Assembly: GCA_963770375.1 (NCBI GenBank) | Contig: CAVYPM010000029.1 | Location: forward strand, 270,176-334,175 | Source of the DNA: DASVBE01 sp963770375 | GTDB taxonomy: Bacteria; Actinomycetota; Actinomycetes; Streptosporangiales; Streptosporangiaceae | Length of the DNA: 64,000 nt | Direction of reading: 5' to 3' | In this document: in pieces, positions 53,488-60,856 of the stretch | Position numbering within the stretch: the first letter of the stretch is position 1 | How the letters are laid out: every line of letters starts with the position of its first letter | The notes under the pieces: generated by a model | The model's input: only the letters and a program-made list of their open reading frames with translations | The model's database searches: none | Told to the model about the DNA's origin: nothing | Translations under genes and position numbers: made by a program

Positions 53488-54129
53488 TCAGGTGCCGGAG
53501 CGGTAGTCGAAGTCGGTGGTGAAGGCGGCGTGGCGGCGGCCGCGCACTTCCCAGCGCAGCGCCGGGTCGGCTGATCGCAGGACGTCGGCGTGCATTTCGG
53601 TGCCGGGGTGGTCGTTGCCGGGGATGCCGCACCGGACGTCGCCTGGCTCGGAGGCGTCCCCTTCGGCCTCGGCCGTCAGGTAGCCGACGACGCCGATGCG
53701 CTTGCGGGGCGTGGCGTGCTCGAGGGTAATCCGGGCTGGGCGCACGGCGTGGACTTCGCCGATGGCTGGGCCGTACTGCCGTGCGGCCGTTCCGCCGGCC
53801 CGGCCGAGGAAGATGTCGGCGATCGCGGTCTGCTGGCCGGCGTCGGCGCCTTGGTCGACGTAGAGCACGACTTCCCAGGGGGTGCTCGGCTGGACGCGGT
53901 CGAGGAAGCGGAGGGATAGTACGGCGTGCAGGCCGGAGAGGTCGAGGCCGTCGGCGTGGCCGTGGTGGATGTGCCAGGACAGGGCGCCGAAGCATTCCCC
54001 GAAGCTGGAGGGCCCGCCGGGGCGGCCGCCGACACTGCGGCACGGGCAGATCGCCTCGCAGTTGCATGCCTCGAAGTAAGAGCCGCGGACGTGCCAGTCT
54101 GCCACCGGGCGCTGCGCCGATACGGTCAT
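53488..54129 (-). CDS. DUF1326 domain protein
   Basis: 213 residues. The opening ADWHVRGSYFEACNCEAICP carries the family's Cys pattern (CxCxxxCPC), followed by HHGHADGLDLSGLHAVLSLR, GRAGGTAARQYGPAIGEVHA and a terminal ALRWEVRGRRHAAFTTDFDY. Members are cytoplasmic and suspected to bind metal through the Cys cluster; no reaction is established. ATG 54129 overlaps the stop of the DUF2182 gene (TGATG), so both are translated together. Confidence 0.88.
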   Translation of the reverse strand: MTVSAQRPVADWHVRGSYFEACNCEAICPCRSVGGRPGGPSSFGECFGALSWHIHHGHADGLDLSGLHAVLSLRFLDRVQPSTPWEVVLYVDQGADAGQQTAIADIFLGRAGGTAARQYGPAIGEVHAVRPARITLEHATPRKRIGVVGYLTAEAEGDASEPGDVRCGIPGNDHPGTEMHADVLRSADPALRWEVRGRRHAAFTTDFDYRSGT

Positions 54130-54977
54130 CACATGCCTCCCATCCCGCCGGTGCCGGCGGTGTAGTGCAGGCCGGGTGCCAGGCCCGGCTCGAAGATAAC
54201 CGCGACCGCGAGGGCGAGCGCAGCGATACCCAGGGCGCGGCTGAAGCCGGTGCCCCGGGCCCAGGTCTTTTCGGCAAGGACGGCACCGGCCAGGACCACC
54301 ATGGCGATCACGTTCATCAGCCCGAAGGCAACCAGGAGCGCCATCAGGGCCCAGCAGCAGGCCAGGCAGAATGTGCCGTGGTAGAGCCCGGCCCGCAGGT
54401 CGCGGGTTCGCCCGCGGTAGGCGCCGAGCTTGAGCATGAATCCGAGCGGCGAGCGGCAGCGGGCCAGGCACCGGTCCTTCAGCGGGGTGAGCTGGTAGGC
54501 GCCGCAGGCGGCGAAGATAGCAGCCGACGCTGCCGTCGCCGCGGTGGGATGGCCTCCCGCGAGCCGGCCGGCGAGCCACGCCAGCCCGTAGGCGGGCAAG
54601 GCCGCCAGGGTCCACACGATCAGGTAGCCGGAAGCGAACGCAGCCAGCCGTGAGCCGCGGCCGTCTGTGAGGGTGCGCGAGTACAGCGACGCGAACGGCG
54701 CCGCCGACGGCAGCATCATCGCGGCCATCATCAGCGCCCAGATGGCGCCGAATGAACCGGCACCCAGGCCCATGGTCCCGGGCATCGAGCCCATACCGCG
54801 CGCCAGAAGCACCACCCCGGCCCATGCGCCAGCGGCCGCGACCAGCAGCAGCGAGGCCGGCGGCGTCAGGTGCCGCAGACTCGGCGCCGCCGGGCTGGCC
54901 GCCTCGGCTGATCCACCCCCGCGGCCTCGCGCGTCCGCCGGACCCGCCGCCGGGCCGGTCATTGCGTCGCTGTTCAT
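54129..54977 (-). CDS. DUF2182 integral membrane protein
   Basis: About 282 residues with some six helices. The family pattern is clear: WALMMAAMMLPSAAPFASLY, YQLTPLKDRCLARCRSPLGF and GLYHGTFCLACCWALMALLV, rich in Met, Cys and Trp and predicted to bind metal within the membrane. ATG 54977 has AGG upstream; GTG 54992 is an alternative. Pairs of DUF2182 and DUF1326 genes are common in actinomycetes and act together in an unknown, probably metal-related, process. A 15-bp hairpin lies in the 5' leader. Confidence 0.88.
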   Translation of the reverse strand: MNSDAMTGPAAGPADARGRGGGSAEAASPAAPSLRHLTPPASLLLVAAAGAWAGVVLLARGMGSMPGTMGLGAGSFGAIWALMMAAMMLPSAAPFASLYSRTLTDGRGSRLAAFASGYLIVWTLAALPAYGLAWLAGRLAGGHPTAATAASAAIFAACGAYQLTPLKDRCLARCRSPLGFMLKLGAYRGRTRDLRAGLYHGTFCLACCWALMALLVAFGLMNVIAMVVLAGAVLAEKTWARGTGFSRALGIAALALAVAVIFEPGLAPGLHYTAGTGGMGGM

Positions 54978-55025
54978 ATCGCCTGCTCTCACTCGGTGCT
55001 GTGAAGGATGATGGCCTGAGCGCGT

Positions 55026-55063
55026 CGTCCGTTAGCTCCGCCCCGGGTCGGAGCTAACGGACG
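55026..55063. terminator. 15-bp perfect hairpin in the leader of the DUF2182 gene
   Basis: Arms 55026-55040 and 55049-55063 pair perfectly around CCCCGGGT. The position, 49 bp before the DUF2182 start and 264 bp after the oxidase stop, fits either a terminator or a leader control element. Confidence 0.5.
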
Positions 55064-55326
55064 GCGATCAGCGCGGCCGCGCCGGTCCTCTATGAGCCGC
55101 AGCCAGTGCCGGCGGCTTCGCGGCCGGACACGCGCGAATGGGATCGCTGATAACCGGCTTACTGCATCGCGGCGTTGACCGAATCGACGAGTTCGCGCGG
55201 GGTGTTCACGGTAAGGACCTGGCCTGCATGGGATCGAGCACGAAGACGGGCCGCCCGGCGGACCGCGGCAGCGGTCCGGACATTGGGTCCAGCGGACCGC
55301 CGTAGCCGCACGGTAGCGGGTATTGA
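55064..55326. other. Intergenic stretch with a short coding scrap
   Basis: On the minus strand 55159-55209 reads VNTPRELVDSVNAAMQ and stop, the end of an otherwise missing or shifted gene. Nothing else is recognised. Confidence 0.3.
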
Positions 55327-56745
55327 TCAGGTGCGGCCGGAGGGGCGGATGTTCTGGTTGAGCTGGAACAGGTTGGTCGGGTCGTACCGGTCCTTGACCG
55401 TGACCAGGCGGGCATACGTGTCGGGCGGGTAGGACGCCTGCACTTTGTCCGCCCCGGATTCGGAAGTGAAGTTGACGTATGCACCGCCGGTGGTCCACGG
55501 GTCCACGGCTTGGTGGGTTGCGCGCGCCCATCCGACGTGTTCGGGGAACCCCTCGCGATCGGGTGACCGGGCGATGATGTTCAGGACGTACGCCGCGTCG
55601 CGGTGCGCGAAGGCGGTGGCGCCCGCCGGGACCCTGGCCATGGCGCCCCCGCAGTGGTGCAGATGCAGCTCCCGGACCGGCGCCCGGCCGGCGGCGTGCC
55701 GGGCCAGCAGGGTGTCGATCGTCTCGTCGGTCAAGCCGCCGAGGAGTGCGCCGGTGAAGTAGTTCTGGGCCCCGGCGGCCCACAGCGGGTCGAGCAGGCC
55801 CTGGATGGCCGTGTAGGGCAAGGGGCCCATGAGGTCGGCCAGCGGCTCGCCCAAGGTGCGAAGCGACTCGGCGGCCTTGGCGCCGTCCTCGACGGAACCG
55901 GCGTAGACACCGAGGATCCCGACCACCATCTGGCCGTGCACCGCCTCAGGCAGGAACGGCACCGGCGGCGCGATGAGGATGTTGGCCAGGGTGGTGAGCT
56001 GGTCGGGCATGGTCTCGGTGAGGTCGCGCCAGCCCCGGAGCACCTCGGCGGCCGCCGCGCCTGCGTAGAAGACCGGACCGGCGAAGACGAGTGGGCCGAC
56101 CGGGTGCAGGCGGAACTCCATCGACGTCACCACACCGAAGTTGCCGCCGCCGCCGCGCAGCGCCCAGAACAGGTCGGGGTGCTCGTGCTCGCTGGCCGTG
56201 ACGAGCTGGCCGTCGGCGGTCACGACGTCGGCCGAGAGCAGGTTGTCACAGGTGAGCCCGTACTCGCGCAGCAGCCAGCCGATCCCGCCGCCGAGGGTGA
56301 ACCCGGCGATGCCGGTGCTCGACACCAGGCCGCCGGTGACGGCCAGGCCGAACGCCTGCGTCTCGTGGTCGAACTCTGCCCAGGTGAGCCCGGCCTGCGC
56401 GACCGCTCGCCGGGCGATCGGGTCGACCCGGATGCCCTTCATTGACGAGATGTCGATGACCACCCCGCCGTCGCAGGTGGAGAATCCGGCGACGCTGTGC
56501 GCGCCGCTGCGGACGGCCAGCTGGAGCCCTTCGCTGCGCGCGAATTCCACCGCCCGCATGACGTCGGCGGTGCCGGCGCAGCGGATGATCAGCGCCGGAT
56601 AACGGTCGTGGGCGGCGTTCCACACCACCCGCGCCTGGTCGTAGTCCGGGTCGGATGGTCGCACCAGCCGCCCCCGCAGGGTGCCCTCCAGTTCGCCGAG
56701 GGTGGCTTCTCCGATGACCTCGCGTGCATTGGCCGTGGCGGCCAT
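55327..56745 (-). CDS. FAD-linked oxidase, berberine-bridge-enzyme (BBE) family
   Basis: 472 residues. FAD-binding part: ALIIRCAGTADVMRAVEFAR, VRSGAHSVAGFSTCDGGVVI (His for covalent FAD), GGGIGWLLREYGLTCDNLLS (Cys placed for the second covalent bond) and ALRGGGGNFGVVTSMEFRLH. The BBE C-terminal signature is RYDPTNLFQLNQNI. Such enzymes oxidise sugars, alkaloids or polyketides with O2. AGGGAG precedes ATG 56745. It starts 51 bp after the SARP regulator gene in the same direction and is probably co-transcribed with it. Confidence 0.92.
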   Translation of the reverse strand: MAATANAREVIGEATLGELEGTLRGRLVRPSDPDYDQARVVWNAAHDRYPALIIRCAGTADVMRAVEFARSEGLQLAVRSGAHSVAGFSTCDGGVVIDISSMKGIRVDPIARRAVAQAGLTWAEFDHETQAFGLAVTGGLVSSTGIAGFTLGGGIGWLLREYGLTCDNLLSADVVTADGQLVTASEHEHPDLFWALRGGGGNFGVVTSMEFRLHPVGPLVFAGPVFYAGAAAAEVLRGWRDLTETMPDQLTTLANILIAPPVPFLPEAVHGQMVVGILGVYAGSVEDGAKAAESLRTLGEPLADLMGPLPYTAIQGLLDPLWAAGAQNYFTGALLGGLTDETIDTLLARHAAGRAPVRELHLHHCGGAMARVPAGATAFAHRDAAYVLNIIARSPDREGFPEHVGWARATHQAVDPWTTGGAYVNFTSESGADKVQASYPPDTYARLVTVKDRYDPTNLFQLNQNIRPSGRT

Positions 56746-56796
56746 GGTGTCTCCCTTGTTCAGGTCAGATATCACCGCGACCGTATGGCGGCCCGT

Positions 56797-59700
56797 TTAA
56801 CGACCGCTTAGCAGCGCCTCAGCGTGGCTGTCCAGGTACGCCAGCCCGGGCTCGTCGGCCAGGGCGAGGAAGCCGCGTCGCGCTTCGTCCAGGCATCGGG
56901 CGGCCGCGACCTCGTCGCCGCAGCGTCGCTCCAGCGCGGCCAGGGTCAGCAGCGCCCAGGCCCGCGGTCGAAACGTCCACGCGATGGGCGGCAGGTCGCG
57001 CCACTGTCGCAGTACCCGCCGCGCTCGTTCGTGCTCGCCGGCGTCGAGCAGAATCAGGCCGAGGTCGAGCAGGGTGCCCCAGCGTCCGGGCTCGTCCTCC
57101 ATATCGTCGAAGAGCAAGAGCGCCTCGCGCAGCAGCCGGTCGGCCCGTCCCAGGTCTCCGGCGGCGGCGGCGACTAGGCCCTGGTTGATAACGGTGACGC
57201 CGACCCCGCGCCGATCGCTCAGGCTGCGGCGGATCGTCATGCTGCGCTCGAGTAGTTCGGCGGCCTCGTCGAGCTCGCCGGCGATCCGGTGCACATTGGC
57301 CAGGCGGCACAGCGCCAGCGCGCCGCCGTGCTGATCGCCGCGGCGGTGAAAGGCGCTGACGCTGTCCTCAAGCAGCCGGCGGCCCCGTGCCGGGTCGCCG
57401 GCCAGGCTCACCGCGTAGGACAGATTGGACAAGGTGTAGGCCGTCGCCTGCGCGGTCCCGGCGCGGCGGAACATCAGCACGGTCTCGGTGAATGGAAGCC
57501 GCGGCAGCCCGCCCGGGCCGATTTCCCAGAAGTGGCCCGGCGTCACGACAAGGAAGAACGGTGGCAGGTCGGGGGCGAGTCCTTCGAGTAGGCCGAGCAC
57601 CTCCTCGAAGTGTTCCTCCGCCTGCGGGCCGGCGCCCCGCGACACAGCGATCACGCCAAGGGTGTGGGTGGCGCTGGCCACGGCACCGGCGTCGCCGACG
57701 GCGGTGGCCAGCGTGCGGGCCTCCTGGACGAGGTCGACCGCGCGCTGCCAGCCGTGATCGGACACCCACGCCAGGAGACCAGTCAGGTGCAGGGTCTGTG
57801 CGAGCGCGCGGTCGTCACCGACAGCACGCATGATCGCCACGGCCTCGGCGCCGAGGTCGATCTGGCGGGCGGTGGGGTCACCGCGTCGCACCTCGATGGC
57901 GGAGGCGGCCAGCAGCGCGCGGGCTCGCGACGCCGTACGTTCGGGCGCCGCGGCTAGAGTTGCGGCCAGCCACCGGCTGGCTTCGGAGAAGTCCCCGCGG
58001 GCCAGCCAGAAACGCCACAGGCTGACCGCGAGCCGCAGCGCCACCGCCGGGTCCTCAGCCAGGCCGCTGGACAGGGCGGCGCGCAGATTGTCATGTTCGG
58101 CGTCCAGCGCCTGCGGTGAGTCGTTGACGATGCCGACGGCCCGCTCCGGATCGTTCGCAGTGGCAACGGCGACGAAGAAGTCGCGGTGGGCGCGGATCCG
58201 CTCGGCCTTCTCACCCGCATCGCGCAGGCGCTGATCGGCGAATTGCCGGATCGTCTCCAGCAGACGGTAGCGCGCCGTCCCGCCGGCGTGCTCGACCTGG
58301 ACTAGGGACTTGTCGACCAGCCGGCTGAGCAGATCGACGACATCCAGGGCCGCACCGCCGCACACCTGCTCGACGGCCTCCAGCGCCATGCTGCCGGCGA
58401 AGACGGCCAGGCGCCGGAACAGGACGCGCTCGTGCCCGTCGAGCAGATCGTGGCTCCACGCCAGCGTGGCGTGCAGCGTCTGCTGGCGGGTGACCGCGGA
58501 TCGGCTGCCGCGGTCCAGGACCCGCAGCGCGTCGCCCAGCCGCGACGCGATCTGGCTGGGCGCGAGGGCCGAGGTCCGGGCCGCCGCCAGTTCGAGGGCC
58601 AGCGGCATCCCGTCCAGGCGGACGCAGATCTCGGCCACCGCCGGCGCGGTCGTCTTGTCGAGCGCGAAGCCCGGGGCAGCGTCGTGCGCTCGCTCAACAA
58701 ACAGCCGTACCGACTCCAGTTCCGCCAGCCGATCGAGTGGTGGCAGGGCGCACAGATCGGGCAGGGCCAGCGATGGCGTGCGCCACGTCACCTCCCCGCC
58801 TACGCGCAACGGCTCGCGGCTGGTGGCCAGCACGATCACGCCCGGGCAGCCGCGCAGCACTTCTGCCGTCAGTCGCGCGCACGCGTCCAGCAGATGTTCG
58901 CAGTTGTCCAGGACCAGCAGCAGGCGGCGGTCCGCCAATTGCCGGGCCAGCGCGACCTCGGCGGTTTCCGTGCCGGGAATCGGCACGTCCAGCACCGCGG
59001 CCACCGTGTGCGGGACCAGCTCCGGTCGCGACAATGACGCCAATTCGGCGACATGGACCCCGTCGGGGTAGCGGCCGCCCAGCCCGGCGGCAACCTCGCA
59101 CGCGAGCCGCGTCTTGCCCGCGCCGCCCGGCCCGGTCAGGGTCAGCAGGCGCGTGCGCCCAAGCGCCTGCGCGATCTCGGCGATCTCGCGTCCGCGACCG
59201 ACGAAGGACGTCTGCTCCAGGGTCAGACTGCCCAGGCCGCGCGCCGACGCCATGCGCGGTGTCCCGGCGGCATCCGGCCGGATCGCAACCGCCGGGCCGG
59301 TCGTCATGGCGGCGGTGGCTACGGTCCTCGACAGCGCGAGCTCGGTCGAGATGGCGGCGGCCGGCTCAGCCGCCATCGCCGCATCTGGTGATTGATCGCC
59401 GCCGGTCAGCAGGTCGCGATAGAGCCGCCGGGTCGCCGGTTCGGGGTCGGCCGCATATTCCCGGGTGAGGCTCTCCCGGAGCCGGTCGAACGCCGCGAGG
59501 GCCTCGTAGCGCCGACCGCGGGCGGCCAGCGCCGTCATCAGCAAGCGGTACGCGCCCTCATGGAACGGGTCGGCCGCCGTGACCGCGCCGGCGATCTCGG
59601 CGACCTCGGTGTACTCGCGCCGCTCCGACATCACCTCGGCGTACTCGATCAGCAAACCCAGGCGGCGTTCACGCAGCGCATCCCGGGGGGCTTCGGCCCA

Positions 59701-60141
59701 GGCCTCGAATTGGTCCTCGGGCAGCAGGTCGCCGCGATACAGCTCGTCGGCCGACCGGTAGTCACCGGGAGCACGCGTCTCGCGCGCACGCCGGCAGGCA
59801 GCCCCGAACGCCTCCACGTCGAGCCAGGGCATCACGCTGTCGGACAGCAGCACGACGTCCTCGCGCAGGGGGAAAAGAACGCCGGATCCGGGAGCGAGCA
59901 CGCGGCGGGCCACGTACAGCGCCTGGTGCAGGTTGTTAATCCCGGACGCCGTATCGCGATCGGGCCAGAGCAGGGCCACCAGCGATTCGCGGTGCATCCT
60001 ATGCCCGTCGGCGAGGACCAGGAGTTTGACCAGTGTCCTGGCCTTACGCAGGCGCCAGGCGTCGGCCGCTACCAGGCGGCCGCCCACGGTGGCCTCGAAC
60101 CCACCGAGGAGACGGATGCCCACGCCCACGTCGTCAGACAT
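56797..60141 (-). CDS. SARP-type regulator: BTAD, NB-ARC ATPase and TPR repeats (AfsR-like)
   Basis: 1114 residues. Residues 1-95 are an OmpR-like winged helix (IRLLGGFEATVGGRLVAADA, INNLHQALYVARRVLAPG), about 100-245 a BTAD bundle (VEAFGAACRRARE, AADPFHEGAYRLLMTALAAR). About 320-600 is an NB-ARC ATPase with P-loop LLTLTGPGGAGKTRLACEVA, Walker B LLLVLDNCEHLLDACARL and TSREPLRVGG; the rest are TPR-like helices. ATG 60141 starts directly at the DNA-binding domain; the open frame beyond is not conserved. It resembles activators of secondary-metabolite genes. The downstream BBE oxidase is its likely target. Confidence 0.93.
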   Translation of the reverse strand: MSDDVGVGIRLLGGFEATVGGRLVAADAWRLRKARTLVKLLVLADGHRMHRESLVALLWPDRDTASGINNLHQALYVARRVLAPGSGVLFPLREDVVLLSDSVMPWLDVEAFGAACRRARETRAPGDYRSADELYRGDLLPEDQFEAWAEAPRDALRERRLGLLIEYAEVMSERREYTEVAEIAGAVTAADPFHEGAYRLLMTALAARGRRYEALAAFDRLRESLTREYAADPEPATRRLYRDLLTGGDQSPDAAMAAEPAAAISTELALSRTVATAAMTTGPAVAIRPDAAGTPRMASARGLGSLTLEQTSFVGRGREIAEIAQALGRTRLLTLTGPGGAGKTRLACEVAAGLGGRYPDGVHVAELASLSRPELVPHTVAAVLDVPIPGTETAEVALARQLADRRLLLVLDNCEHLLDACARLTAEVLRGCPGVIVLATSREPLRVGGEVTWRTPSLALPDLCALPPLDRLAELESVRLFVERAHDAAPGFALDKTTAPAVAEICVRLDGMPLALELAAARTSALAPSQIASRLGDALRVLDRGSRSAVTRQQTLHATLAWSHDLLDGHERVLFRRLAVFAGSMALEAVEQVCGGAALDVVDLLSRLVDKSLVQVEHAGGTARYRLLETIRQFADQRLRDAGEKAERIRAHRDFFVAVATANDPERAVGIVNDSPQALDAEHDNLRAALSSGLAEDPAVALRLAVSLWRFWLARGDFSEASRWLAATLAAAPERTASRARALLAASAIEVRRGDPTARQIDLGAEAVAIMRAVGDDRALAQTLHLTGLLAWVSDHGWQRAVDLVQEARTLATAVGDAGAVASATHTLGVIAVSRGAGPQAEEHFEEVLGLLEGLAPDLPPFFLVVTPGHFWEIGPGGLPRLPFTETVLMFRRAGTAQATAYTLSNLSYAVSLAGDPARGRRLLEDSVSAFHRRGDQHGGALALCRLANVHRIAGELDEAAELLERSMTIRRSLSDRRGVGVTVINQGLVAAAAGDLGRADRLLREALLLFDDMEDEPGRWGTLLDLGLILLDAGEHERARRVLRQWRDLPPIAWTFRPRAWALLTLAALERRCGDEVAAARCLDEARRGFLALADEPGLAYLDSHAEALLSGR

Positions 60142-60595
60142 TGTCTCGATCTGCCTGCTGCGGCAGCCTCCTTCGCCAGACGCTACCCGCAACCGCCCCC
60201 AACGCCCCTGGGCGGAGCCGCTTAAGGCGGCGGTAAGCGTGCGCAAAGGTGTCCCGCCTAGACGAGGAACACTACGACCCGGGCTTCCTCCAGCTCCTCG
60301 CAAGCCTGGTTGAGAAAGGCCGGTCACCGGCGCTCGGCGCCACGGATAAATGACCCCGCGACTTCCCGGGCAGGCAGGCCTCAGCACAGATCCGGGCATG
60401 CTCATGCCCCAAGGCCTGCCGTGCGCATTCGTCACGCACGCGCGGCAGCGAGCGGCGCCCCCTGTGGGGTTCTTAACCTTGCCCGGCCTCCAGCCAGCCG
60501 AGGCCGAGCGCCAGGGTGAGCGTCTTAGCCGTGGTGCCCGAGGTAAATGATCTGGCCGGGGGCAGCGCGTCGTTGCAGGACGCGGGCGTTACGCG
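60142..60595. other. 454-bp intergenic stretch
   Basis: Contains a short plus-strand sense-like piece (60252-60350) reading LDEEHYDPGFLQLLASLVEK before a stop, possibly a gene remnant. No promoter could be picked with confidence. Confidence 0.35.
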
Positions 60596-60799
60596 TCAGA
60601 GCGGACGGACGTTCTCCGCCTGCGGTCCCTTTTGCCCCTGGGTCGTTTCGAATTCGACCTTCTGGTTCTCATCCAGGGACCGGTAGCCGGAGCTAGCGAT
60701 CGCGGAGAAGTGGACGAACACGTCCGCTGTCCCGTCATCAGGGGCGATGAAACCAAAGCCCTTGTCGGCGTTGAACCACTTCACTGTTCCTGTTGCCAT
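60596..60799 (-). CDS. Cold-shock domain protein
   Basis: 67 residues, a single CSD: MATGTVKWFNADKGFGFIAP with RNP1 (KGFGFI), RNP2 in DVFVHFSAI, and an ending KVEFETTQGQKGPQAENVRP. It binds single-stranded RNA/DNA as a chaperone in the cytoplasm. AAGGA precedes ATG 60799. It is the usual length for the family. Confidence 0.95.
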   Translation of the reverse strand: MATGTVKWFNADKGFGFIAPDDGTADVFVHFSAIASSGYRSLDENQKVEFETTQGQKGPQAENVRPL

Positions 60800-60856
60800 C
60801 AGCTGAGTCCTTAATCCGCCATGCCACAGCACGACCTCGCCGTGCCGACCACGAGC

